Source: Alistipes sp. (GTDB lineage Bacteria > Bacteroidota > Bacteroidia > Bacteroidales > Rikenellaceae). Taken from it: a stretch of DNA of 64,000 nucleotides. The notes under the pieces are model-generated. The model did no database searches, had not been told where the DNA came from, and worked only from the letters and a program-made list of their open reading frames with translations. Below are positions 1-9,714 of the stretch, piece by piece (position 1 is the first letter of the stretch; every line of letters begins with the position of its first letter). The stretch is from positions 1 to 64,000 of the forward strand of contig JAIDUZ010000069.1 of the NCBI GenBank assembly GCA_029059935.1, given 5' to 3'. The translations under genes and the position numbers were made by a program.

Positions 1-34
1 TCCGCACGCATCGTGGAGGTGGCGGGAGTCGAAC
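1..34. repeat. Direct repeat, outer copy of tmRNA 3' end (att-like)
   Basis: This is a 34-bp exact match to positions 149-182, which cover the 3' end of the tmRNA gene (T-arm and acceptor strand) plus 13 bp beyond it. It may extend left of the window. Integrases often use the 3' end of ssrA as attachment site and leave such a duplicated end. The rest of any element would lie left of position 1, so this is inference. Confidence 0.6.
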
Positions 35-148
35 GTGGCGAAGCCATCCTCACCGAGGAAGCGCCGCAGTTGTCCGCAGAGCGGTCGGTGCGGGGTTTCG
101 CGACCGAGGTAACCCGCGTCCCGAAAACATTCCGGAGAACCGGAACGC

Positions 149-182
149 TCCGCACGCATCGTGGAGGTGGCGGGAGTCGAAC
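149..182. repeat. Direct repeat, inner copy inside tmRNA 3' end (att-like)
   Basis: This is the partner of the repeat at 1-34. It is 34 bp with no mismatch and includes the TTCGA-type T-loop bases and the last bases of the tmRNA gene. The 114 bp between the two copies hold no convincing gene. Confidence 0.6.
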
Positions 183-562
183 CCGCGTCCAAACAGGGAA
201 CCCGAAAGCTTTCTACACGCTTAGTCGCCGTTTCGTCCTTCTACCCGAGCCTGGCAGGCGACAGCCGAACCCGGGTCCCAGTTCCTTGATTTTCGCACGT
301 CGGTCGGAACACCCCGGCGCACTATCTCCGAATCGATGATACCCCGTATGGAAAAGGATTAGGGAGCGGAACCCTCTTCCGGGATACTCGTCGCTGCGGC
401 TCCTTGGCCGCGGCGATTAAGCCAATTTTCCTTGAAAATTAGGCAGCGAGTGCATAGCTGTTATTGCCATTTGTAGTTCGAGCGTCGATATTTACGAGCT
501 GCCGCACAGCGCTCGGCGTGCTTACAATCAAACTCTGCCTGCTGTCAAAACCGGGCACCCCC
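162..562 (-). ncRNA. ssrA: tmRNA (ssrA), one-piece
   Basis: Transfer-messenger RNA rescues stalled ribosomes and tags the stalled peptide for proteolysis. On the minus strand the gene starts with GGGGGTGCC near 562. It ends with a tRNA-like T-arm (GGGTTCGACTCCC) and the acceptor strand CACCTCC plus discriminator A at 162. The first and last seven bases pair, with one G-U. CCA is not encoded. An internal frame at 439-468 encodes a tag ending GNNSYALAA before TAA, close to the GETNYALAA and GENNYALAA tags known from Bacteroidetes. The resume codon (GGC) is inferred from that likeness. The 3' end is duplicated at 1-34. Confidence 0.93.
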
Positions 563-599
563 AGGTCGAACGGCGACAAAGCCGCAATTGGAAACGATG

Positions 600-607
600 C
601 AAAAATA
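600..607 (-). promoter_or_regulatory. Promoter -7 box for tmRNA
   Basis: TATTTTTG on the minus strand fits the Bacteroidetes TAnnTTTG box. It lies 38 nt upstream of the mature tmRNA 5' end, implying a short 5' precursor. No clear -33 TTG is seen. Confidence 0.55.
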
Positions 608-670
608 ATACTTTATTTCGGATTTTCCGCATCCGGTGCCGTTTTTGCTTCCGGGCCCGATGCCGGCTAT

Positions 671-698
671 GCCGCAACAAAGGGTTGCGGCGTTTTTT
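671..698 (+). terminator. Terminator-like hairpin upstream of ftsE
   Basis: An 8-bp perfect stem (GCCGCAAC/GTTGCGGC) with a 5-nt loop is followed by six T. It has terminator form on the plus strand, but no plus-strand gene lies upstream. It may stop transcription running antisense through the tmRNA region. Confidence 0.5.
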
Positions 699-746
699 AT
701 TTTCGATATTTTTTCCTTATCTTTACACTCCCAATCGGGTTTTCGC

Positions 747-1478
747 ATGAATCAGAAACCGGTCGTCAAACTTCGCAATGCCGCCATCTGTCACGCCGAC
801 GATACGTGCACGTCCGTCAAGCGTCTGTTGCGCGAGAGCGAGATGGTGCTTTCCGACGTCGACCTGGAGGTGGCTCCGGGCGAATTCGTCTATCTGATAG
901 GCCGTGTGGGCAGCGGCAAAAGCACCCTTATCAAGACGCTCTACGCCGAGGTGCCGTTGCTGACCGGCGAGGGGTACGTCGCCGGATTCAACCTGCGGAA
1001 ACTGCGCCGCCGCGACATCCCCCGCCTGCGCCGCCGCATCGGCATCGTCTTTCAGGACTACCAGCTGCTGACCGACCGCAATGTCTTCATGAATCTCCAT
1101 TATGTGATGAAAGCCACAGGCTGGAAGCGCCGGGAGGAGATTCACGAACGAATCGACCAGGTGCTGCGACTGGTCGACCTCGGGAACAAAAGCTACAAGA
1201 TGCCCTACGAACTTTCGGGCGGCGAGCAACAGCGCCTGGTCATCGCCCGTGCGTTGCTCAATACGCCCAAGGTCCTGCTGGCCGACGAGCCGACAGGCAA
1301 CCTCGACCCGGTGACGGCCGACGGCATCATGCAGCTGTTCCGCGAAATCACCAAAAGCGGATGCGCCGTCATCATGTCGACGCACAACACTTCGCTGCTT
1401 GAGAGCTACCCTGCCCGAGCCGTTCTTTTTGCACAGGGCCATATCCGCGAAGTCGACCTCGAAGCCGAATTGTCGTAG
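747..1478 (+). CDS. ftsE: FtsE-like ABC transporter ATP-binding protein
   Basis: This 243-residue ABC ATPase resembles FtsE, the cytoplasmic partner of FtsX that couples ATP hydrolysis to septal peptidoglycan hydrolase activation. Walker A is GRVGSGKST at residues 52-60, the signature is LSGGEQQR, and Walker B is VLLADEPTGNLD, followed by the switch His in MSTHN. The FtsE-typical VFQDYQLL Q-loop is present. Residues 17-30 form a short insertion before the first core strand. ATG 747 is chosen because a TATCTTTA box (718-725) lies just upstream and longer frames run through the terminator-like hairpin. No ftsX is adjacent; gyrB follows after 245 bp. A LolD/MacB-type ATPase is the alternative. 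Confidence 0.85.
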   Translation: MNQKPVVKLRNAAICHADDTCTSVKRLLRESEMVLSDVDLEVAPGEFVYLIGRVGSGKSTLIKTLYAEVPLLTGEGYVAGFNLRKLRRRDIPRLRRRIGIVFQDYQLLTDRNVFMNLHYVMKATGWKRREEIHERIDQVLRLVDLGNKSYKMPYELSGGEQQRLVIARALLNTPKVLLADEPTGNLDPVTADGIMQLFREITKSGCAVIMSTHNTSLLESYPARAVLFAQGHIREVDLEAELS

Positions 1479-1674
1479 TTTGTGCTGCCGGGAATCCCGA
1501 CAGGACCGAATTTTCGGTCGCCCCCATTCATGTCTGACGGTTGTCCTTGCACCTTATAGCGCAGACGCCCCGTTCGCTCCGGATTCCATCGGTAATCTTT
1601 GGGGTTCCGGGTACCGGTCAGCCCTGCTGTTTCTCATCCCGCTTTTCCGGTTCGGCCGGGCCCCGAACGCTTGC

Positions 1675-1701
1675 TTGTTTGGGAAATTATACCTATATTT
1701 G
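1675..1701 (+). promoter_or_regulatory. Promoter for gyrB
   Basis: A TTG at 1675-1677 and TATATTTG at 1694-1701 give a good Bacteroidetes -33/-7 pair. The leader to the gyrB ATG would be about 18 nt. Confidence 0.7.
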
Positions 1702-1714
1702 TACGATATTTTAA

Positions 1715-3679
<1,965 letters not shown>

Positions 3680-3691
3680 GTTTATCGAACA

Positions 3692-3724
3692 GGGGATTAT
3701 CCTTCGGGGTAATCCCTTGCTTTA
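3692..3724 (+). terminator. Rho-independent terminator after gyrB
   Basis: A stem of about 10 bp with a TTCG tetraloop is followed by a T-rich tail (TTGCTTTA), starting 12 nt after the gyrB stop codon. Confidence 0.8.
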
Positions 3725-3751
3725 TGTGACACGACCCAAATATTTTGCATC

Positions 3752-4381
3752 ATGAAAGTTACGGTAATCGGAGTCGCCGGAGGAACCGGTTCGGGAAAAT
3801 CGACGCTCGTCAAGCGGCTGCAGGAAGCTTTCCAGGGTGACGACGTGGTGACGCTCTGCCACGACTACTACTACAAGGCCCATCCGGAACTCTCCTACGA
3901 AGAGCGCACGAAGCTCAACTACGACCATCCCCAGGCGTTCGATACGCAAATGCTTGTCGAACATATCAAGGCGTTGAAAGAGAACGTGCCTATCGAACAT
4001 CCGGTCTATTCGTTCGTCGACCATGACCGTCTGCCCGAGACCGTAAGCGTGAAACCGTCGAAAGTCATCATCGTCGACGGCATTCTGATATTCGAAAACA
4101 AGGAGTTGCGCGAATTGATGGACATCAAGGTTTACGTCGACACCGACGCCGACCTGCGCCTGGCCCGCCGTATCCTGCGCGACGTCTGCGACCGCGGCCG
4201 CACCATGCAGTCGGTCATTTCGCAGTACACTTCGACCGTGAAGCCCATGCACGAAGAGTTCGTCGAGCCCTCGAAGAAGTATGCCGACGTCATCATCCCC
4301 GAAGGCGGATTCAATTCCGTGGCCGTAGCCATGCTGATTCAGAACATCCGCTCGCTTATCGAACGGGAGCAGAACGGCTGA
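3752..4381 (+). CDS. udk: Uridine kinase
   Basis: This enzyme phosphorylates uridine and cytidine to UMP and CMP in pyrimidine salvage. The 209-residue protein has the P-loop GGTGSGKST near residue 10. It also has the family blocks HDYYYK, NYDHPQAFD and VDGILIF, and the later RRILRDVCDRGR segment, all typical of the Udk P-loop kinase family. It follows gyrB after a terminator and is closed by the long inverted repeat at 4393-4440, so it is probably a single-gene transcript. Confidence 0.94.
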   Translation: MKVTVIGVAGGTGSGKSTLVKRLQEAFQGDDVVTLCHDYYYKAHPELSYEERTKLNYDHPQAFDTQMLVEHIKALKENVPIEHPVYSFVDHDRLPETVSVKPSKVIIVDGILIFENKELRELMDIKVYVDTDADLRLARRILRDVCDRGRTMQSVISQYTSTVKPMHEEFVEPSKKYADVIIPEGGFNSVAVAMLIQNIRSLIEREQNG

Positions 4382-4392
4382 TGTCCCCGACA

Positions 4393-4440
4393 AACATGAA
4401 AGAGCCTCGGTACTTGCTGGTACCGAGGCTCTTTCATGTT
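4393..4440. terminator. Bidirectional terminator between udk and the WG-repeat gene
   Basis: This is a perfect 21-bp inverted repeat (arms 4393-4413 and 4420-4440) with a 6-nt loop. Each arm has an AAAG/CTTT edge, so it can serve the convergent genes on both sides. Confidence 0.85.
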
Positions 4441-4498
4441 GCTCCCGAACATACATAACGCGGAAAACCAGGACGGCATCTTTCGAACGGAGGTTCGC

Positions 4499-5713
4499 CT
4501 ATTGCGCTTTTCTCCTGACGGAGATGTCGAGTCTGTACTCACAACCGTCTTTCATGGCTATGGCGCGCACCAATGTTTCACCGGTATTGGGATCGAGATC
4601 GGAGAAAATCGTGATTATATCGTACTCGAACGGTACCAGGATACGCCCCGCATTGTTGAGAATGCCGAATCGCAACAGGCCCGACGGGTCGGGGCGAGCC
4701 GCTACGACATGCCCGTATTTTCCGCCGTCCTGCAACCGATAGACTTCGTATTCCAGCACGGGTATTCCGTTACGATTGATAAGCGTGTAGGCCATCTCCC
4801 CGTCCTTGTCGCGTCCGACCCAGGTATTGGTGTATTCGAACGAAGTCGCCTCATCGTACTGACAAGGAATCACTTCCTGTCCCTTACGGTCGATGTAGCC
4901 GAATGCCAGACTGCCCCCGGCGACGACCTTGCTGACCAGAGCCCGGTCTTTCCGGAAACCGTCGACACTGTAATAACTGCACGGAACCACAACCCGCCCC
5001 GTTGTGTCTATGAAGCCCCATTTCACATAATACTTGCCTTGGATGCCGACCTGGGCCACTCCGTCATCCTCGAAATCGCGGGCTTCATCGTACCGTACGG
5101 GAATCCGCAGTCGACCGCCGGTGGTGACAAAACCATATTTGCCCACGAATTTTTTCTTCGGATTCGTGCGTATGATACCGGGAGGCGGAGGTTCGGGAGC
5201 TTCGTATTTGCCAAAACCCGCCGGAGCCAGTCCGCAGGAGAATTCCGTGGCACAGAAATCATATTCGAGAGGCGTGACATGGCCGGTCGTATCGACCAAC
5301 GAGAAGCGCGGAGCGTCGCCCGCCTCCGTTTGCGCAACGAAGACTCCGCAGACGAAATTTCCCAGGTCGTCCCATTCGACGGGCACGACGATTCGTCCCT
5401 TGCGGTCGATAGCTCCATATTTGCCGGATTTTCCCACGACGGCGAATCCGTTATGAAATCGGTTGCCATTGTCATAGGATGGCGGTACAATCTCCCGGCC
5501 CAACGTGTCGACATATCCATAACGGCCGTTCTTCCCGACTCCCGGATTGGTTACCCATACACCGCCCCGATTGACCAGGATGATTCCATCGTCGGCCTGG
5601 GTCCAGACAGCGTCGTATCTGGAACGCAGTTTCCGCCACACTTCGGGCGACTGGGCCGAAGCCGAAACACTGCCGGCCAACAGAATCGCCAGAATAAAGC
5701 ATTGTTTCATCAT
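4499..5713 (-). CDS. Exported WG-repeat protein
   Basis: This 404-residue protein starts with a signal peptide ([21 protein letters not shown]). It is otherwise built of WG-type beta-repeats, seen as [57 protein letters not shown] and [21 protein letters not shown]-repeat proteins are probably extracytoplasmic binding scaffolds; no enzymatic motif is visible. Its ATG overlaps the mutS stop (ATGA, 5710-5713), so it is translationally coupled to mutS although no functional link is obvious. Transcription ends at the inverted repeat at 4393-4440. Confidence 0.88.
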   Translation of the reverse strand: MMKQCFILAILLAGSVSASAQSPEVWRKLRSRYDAVWTQADDGIILVNRGGVWVTNPGVGKNGRYGYVDTLGREIVPPSYDNGNRFHNGFAVVGKSGKYGAIDRKGRIVVPVEWDDLGNFVCGVFVAQTEAGDAPRFSLVDTTGHVTPLEYDFCATEFSCGLAPAGFGKYEAPEPPPPGIIRTNPKKKFVGKYGFVTTGGRLRIPVRYDEARDFEDDGVAQVGIQGKYYVKWGFIDTTGRVVVPCSYYSVDGFRKDRALVSKVVAGGSLAFGYIDRKGQEVIPCQYDEATSFEYTNTWVGRDKDGEMAYTLINRNGIPVLEYEVYRLQDGGKYGHVVAARPDPSGLLRFGILNNAGRILVPFEYDIITIFSDLDPNTGETLVRAIAMKDGCEYRLDISVRRKAQ

Positions 5714-8391
5714 ATGCCTGCTATTTTCTTGATTTCGTTCAGTTTGTTGAGCGCTTCGAGCGGGGTCAGCACATCGAGGTCGAGGCCCTTGATTTGGTCG
5801 CGAATCTGCACGAGGACGGGGTCCTCCAGCTGGAACATCGACAACTGCATGTTCTGCGAATTGTTCTCGGCGGCTTCGCGCACCGATTGCGCCGACGGTT
5901 TGCGGTTGCTCCGTTCTTTCAGACTACGGCTCGGCACGATTTCGTTGCTGCCGTAGACCAGTTCGAGATTGCGCAGAATCTCGTCGGCGCGCGATACCAC
6001 CGACACCGGCATGCCGGCCATGCGAGCGACGTGAATACCGAACGAGTGTTCGGTCCCGCCCCGTTCGAGCTTGCGCAGGAAGACGATCTGATTGCCCACC
6101 TCCTTGACCGCCACATGGTAATTTTTCACGCGCGGACACATCTGTTCCATCTCGTTGAGCTCGTGATAATGCGTCGCGAAGAGCGTTTTGGCGTGGGCCG
6201 CAGGATGATTGTGGAGGTACTCGACCATCGCCCAGGCAATGGAGATGCCGTCGTAGGTACTCGTGCCGCGGCCTATTTCGTCCAGCAGCACGATGCTGCG
6301 GTCGGAGATGTTGTTCAGAATGCTGGCCGATTCGAGCATCTCGACCATGAAGGTCGATTCGCCCTGCGAAATGTTGTCCGAAGCGCCCACACGGGTGAAA
6401 ATCTTGTCCACCACGCCGATATGGGCCGACTTGGCCGGCACGAACGACCCTATCTGCGCCATCAGGATGATGAGCGCCGTCTGCCGCAGCAACGCCGACT
6501 TACCCGACATGTTGGGACCCGTAATCATGACGATTTGCTGCTGCTTGTCGTCGAGCATGATGTCGTTGGGAATGTATTCCTCGCCCACGGGCATCAGGGT
6601 CTCGATGACCGGATGGCGCCCCTGCTTGATTTCGATACGTTTTCCCTCGTCGAGCACCGGGCGCACGTAATGCCGCTCGCAGGCGATGCGGGCGAACGAC
6701 TGGAGGCAGTCGATGCGGGCTACGGTCGCCGCACTCTCCTGCAAGGTCTTGAGCGTGGTGCGGACGAATCCCATCAGCTCGTTGTAGATGCGCTGTTCGA
6801 GAACGAGCATCTTCTCTTCAGCCCCCAGAATCTTCTCCTCGTACTCCTTGAGTTCTTCGGTGATATAGCGTTCGGCATTGGCCAGGGTCTGCTTGCGTAT
6901 CCACGTATCGGGCACCTTGTCCTTGTGGGTGTTGCGGACCTCGATATAATAGCCGAAGACATTGTTGTAGCTCAACTTGAGCGACGGGATGCCGGTCGCT
7001 TCGCTCTCGCGCTGCTGTATCTGCGCAAGGTAGTCCTTGCCGTGCAGCGCAATGCGGCGCAGGTCGTCGAGTTCGGGGTCCACGCCGTCGGCGATGATTC
7101 CGCCTTTCTGTATCTGGTTGTTCTGCGGGTCGGGATAGATTTCGCGGGCTATGCGGTCGCGCACGTCCGCAAGTGCATCGAGTTCGCGGGCCAGCATCGT
7201 CATGCGGGCGTCGCCGCTCTCCTCCAGCTCCTGTTTGAGCGTCTCAATGGCCGAGAGCGAATTTTTCAGCTGCACGAACTCGCGGGGCGTCACCTTGGCC
7301 GCCGCCACACGCGAAGCGATGCGCTCCAGGTCGCCGATGAGCGCGACTTGCGCACGGATGCGTTCGCTGAAGTCGGTGGCGCCGACAAAGAATTCCACGA
7401 TGTCGAGCCGCTCGTTGATGCGCATCGGGTTCTTGATAGGCATGGCAATCCAGCGTTTCAGCAGACGTCCGCCCATCGGCGTGAGCGTGCGGTCGATCGC
7501 CTCGGCAAAACTGCCCTTTCCGCGGCTGCCGTTCGTGGAGAAGAGTTCCAGATTGCGGATTGTGAACTTGTCGATCCACACATAATCCTCCTGGTCGAGG
7601 CGCGAAATCGACTTGATGTGCGCGATGTCGCGGTGCTCGGTGAATTCGAGATAATGAAGAATGGCGCCGGCGGCTGCGATTCCGCCGGTGAAGCCGTCTA
7701 TGCCGAAGCCTTTGAGCGACTTGGTGCCGAACTGCCTGCAGAGCTTTTCGCGGTTGACCTCCTCCGAAAAGACCCATTCGTCGAGCCGGTAGGTATAAAG
7801 CCGCGAACCGAAAGCGTTCGAAAAACGGTCTTCGTAACCGCGCTGGTAAATCACCTCCTTGGGTGCAAGATTGGAGATGAGTTTGTCGACGTAGGAATCC
7901 GTACCTTCGGCAACATAGAACTCGCCCGTTGAAATATCGAGAAAGGCGATGCCCGTAACCTTGGGTCCGAAAAAGACCGAGGCCAGATAGGTATTCTCCT
8001 TGTTGGACAGGATGTTGTCGCCCATGACGACTCCCGGGGTGACCAGCTCGATGACCCCGCGCTTGACCAATCCCTTGACGGTCTTGGGGTCTTCCAGCTG
8101 CTCGCAGATGGCTACCCGTTCGCCCGCCCGCACCAGCTTGGGCAGATAGGTGTCGATGGCATGGTAGGGAAAGCCGGCCAGCTCGACATAGGACGCCGAA
8201 CCGTTGGCGCGGCGCGTGAGGGTGATGCCCAGAATGCCGCTCGCCTTGATGGCGTCTTCCCCGAACGTCTCGTAGAAGTCGCCGACACGGAACAGCAGCA
8301 CCGCATCGGGATGCACCGCCTTGATGGCGTAATACTGCTTCATCAAGGGCGTCTCGACGTATTTTTTTTCGGTTTTCTTTTCGGAAGCCAC
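5710..8391 (-). CDS. mutS: DNA mismatch repair protein MutS
   Basis: MutS recognises base mismatches and small loops and recruits MutL. It has the mismatch-reading motif [10 protein letters not shown] near the N-terminus. The C-terminal ATPase has Walker A (TGPNMSGKS), Walker B ([15 protein letters not shown]) and the ATHYHEL block. I place the start at GTG 8391 (893 residues). The open frame continues upstream, but a promoter -7 box (8420-8427) lies inside that extension, so an upstream start would not be on this transcript. The starting sequence [10 protein letters not shown] leads directly into the family's ETPLMKQY block. The gene is coupled to the downstream WG-repeat gene by a 4-bp overlap. 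Confidence 0.95.
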   Translation of the reverse strand: MASEKKTEKKYVETPLMKQYYAIKAVHPDAVLLFRVGDFYETFGEDAIKASGILGITLTRRANGSASYVELAGFPYHAIDTYLPKLVRAGERVAICEQLEDPKTVKGLVKRGVIELVTPGVVMGDNILSNKENTYLASVFFGPKVTGIAFLDISTGEFYVAEGTDSYVDKLISNLAPKEVIYQRGYEDRFSNAFGSRLYTYRLDEWVFSEEVNREKLCRQFGTKSLKGFGIDGFTGGIAAAGAILHYLEFTEHRDIAHIKSISRLDQEDYVWIDKFTIRNLELFSTNGSRGKGSFAEAIDRTLTPMGGRLLKRWIAMPIKNPMRINERLDIVEFFVGATDFSERIRAQVALIGDLERIASRVAAAKVTPREFVQLKNSLSAIETLKQELEESGDARMTMLARELDALADVRDRIAREIYPDPQNNQIQKGGIIADGVDPELDDLRRIALHGKDYLAQIQQRESEATGIPSLKLSYNNVFGYYIEVRNTHKDKVPDTWIRKQTLANAERYITEELKEYEEKILGAEEKMLVLEQRIYNELMGFVRTTLKTLQESAATVARIDCLQSFARIACERHYVRPVLDEGKRIEIKQGRHPVIETLMPVGEEYIPNDIMLDDKQQQIVMITGPNMSGKSALLRQTALIILMAQIGSFVPAKSAHIGVVDKIFTRVGASDNISQGESTFMVEMLESASILNNISDRSIVLLDEIGRGTSTYDGISIAWAMVEYLHNHPAAHAKTLFATHYHELNEMEQMCPRVKNYHVAVKEVGNQIVFLRKLERGGTEHSFGIHVARMAGMPVSVVSRADEILRNLELVYGSNEIVPSRSLKERSNRKPSAQSVREAAENNSQNMQLSMFQLEDPVLVQIRDQIKGLDLDVLTPLEALNKLNEIKKIAGI

Positions 8392-8419
8392 AATAAGATA
8401 TTGTAAATAATGATACAGG

Positions 8420-8450
8420 CAAAGATAACGGATTTCGGCGGCCCGACCAA
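8420..8450 (-). promoter_or_regulatory. Promoter for mutS
   Basis: On the minus strand a TTG (8448-8450) is followed after 20 nt by TATCTTTG (8420-8427). Predicted transcription begins about 20-25 nt upstream of GTG 8391, which decides the mutS start. Confidence 0.75.
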
Positions 8451-8690
8451 ACCCGAAAGAAATATTTTTCACTATTGGTCATCCAGTCCCGCAGAATCGG
8501 ACTTCGCACAAGAGCCACAACTATCAATCTGTTGCTTAACGGACTAATAGACTCAATCTAAAGTGGTACTTCATGTATTCGTTCGAGTACCGACAAGGTC
8601 TTGTACCCCCGGAAACCGACGGCGGACCAGGCTGTGATTTCGGCTCCGGATGCGGCGAAATTTCCGATGCTTTCCCGAAGGGCGAACGTC

Positions 8691-9281
8691 TCAGATGATG
8701 CCGCAGTCGGCGAAGACCCGGCGATAGAATTCGGCTTTCCACTCGACGGGGCGCGGATAGGCCCGCGACGACGACGGCATCCGCCACAGACGCAGCCGAC
8801 ACCCGGCGAAATCAGCGTCCACGCAACCCCCGACCGGAGGTTCTTCGCACCCGACGATGGAGCGCAGCGTGTCGGTGGCCTTTTGTCCCGTAGTGACGAT
8901 GGTGCGGCACGCCGGAATCCGGGCCAGCAAGGCTGCCAAATCGACCTCTTGCACTACTTGAAGAAAATTGTCCGATGCGTTGTCTTTCAGCCGGATGACC
9001 TCGACGGCCGTGTCGTATAGGGCAATCCCCCGCTCGCGGCAGAAAGCCTCGATTCGCTCCTTGTCGAAACGCTTGGCATCGGGTGAGAGAAAATGCGTTT
9101 TGTCACCCGCGGCCAGGTAGCCCACGATGCGCCACATGTCGTTCTGCAAATTAGGATAGAAAAATTCCATCGACCAGCGGTGGCGCTGGGGCGGAAAGCT
9201 GCCCAGCATCAGCAGCCGGGCGCCGGAGGGCAGGAAAGGTTCGAGCGGATGGCGTTCACCGGGATTATCGTTCGCATTCAT
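8691..9281 (-). CDS. Uracil-DNA glycosylase superfamily protein
   Basis: This protein of about 196 residues probably removes deaminated or damaged bases from DNA. It has the superfamily's first active-site block as LMLGSFPP and the late block as WRMPSSSRAY. The central region (WSMEFFYPNLQNDMWR) is typical of the Bacteroidetes branch. The exact substrate (uracil in mismatches or hypoxanthine) cannot be read from sequence. The start is set at ATG 9281, not the upstream ATG 9296, because the -7 box TACTTTTG overlaps codons 2-4 of the longer frame. The mRNA would then be nearly leaderless. Confidence 0.82.
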   Translation of the reverse strand: MNANDNPGERHPLEPFLPSGARLLMLGSFPPQRHRWSMEFFYPNLQNDMWRIVGYLAAGDKTHFLSPDAKRFDKERIEAFCRERGIALYDTAVEVIRLKDNASDNFLQVVQEVDLAALLARIPACRTIVTTGQKATDTLRSIVGCEEPPVGGCVDADFAGCRLRLWRMPSSSRAYPRPVEWKAEFYRRVFADCGII

Positions 9282-9285
9282 GCAA

Positions 9286-9293
9286 CAAAAGTA
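9286..9293 (-). promoter_or_regulatory. Promoter -7 box for the UDG-family gene
   Basis: TACTTTTG on the minus strand ends only 4 nt before ATG 9281. If used, transcription starts at or beside the start codon. Confidence 0.55.
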
Positions 9294-9354
9294 CAAAAGC
9301 CCGGCGACAATCGAAAGATAATGCGGACTTTTGCCCGCAATACCCCGCCGAGTG

Positions 9355-9385
9355 TTTGTTCGTGGCGAAAAATTTCCTACTTTTG
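9355..9385 (+). promoter_or_regulatory. Promoter of LRR locus A
   Basis: TTTG at 9355-9358 and TACTTTTG at 9378-9385, spaced 19 nt, match the Bacteroidetes consensus. The same arrangement occurs at LRR locus B (55353-55384), including the TTTGTTCG context. The coding start lies about 325 nt downstream. Confidence 0.75.
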
Positions 9386-9389
9386 TGGT

Positions 9390-9714
9390 GCTTGGGTTGC
9401 ACCCCTAAGCAGACATATCGGAAAGTGTTTTCGCTTTTTGTCCTTACGTGAAAATGTGGAAGTTTTCAAGTGCAAGAGGACGACGAACAGCACTCATTTC
9501 TTGTTTAGATGTTGGCAGGGATGCGTTCTGCACCCCTATATCCCATATCTATTCAAGTGTGGGGTATTGCATCGTTTATTCTTGTACAGGTCTTTCCACA
9601 ACCTTCACGTAGATAAACGAAATTCAGCTCCACACTTTCTTTTTGCACATAACCCGCCGCATAGGAGTTGTACGGTAATAGAATTTGAACTCGAAAACTC
9701 AAATTTATATTGCT
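9390..9714 (+). promoter_or_regulatory. Conserved structured 5' leader, LRR locus A
   Basis: This leader of about 325 nt aligns along its whole length with the leader of locus B (55016-55348, minus strand). Predicted helices are: an 8-bp outer helix AAGTGTGG (9555-9562) with CCACACTT (9630-9637); an inner 8-bp helix TCGTTTAT (9572-9579) with ATAAACGA (9613-9620); a small hairpin AGGT/ACCT (9588-9604); and an upstream hairpin at 9517-9537. In locus B the inner helix is TCGTCTAT/ATAGACGA, a compensatory change. Its role is unknown; riboregulation or protein binding is plausible. Confidence 0.65.
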
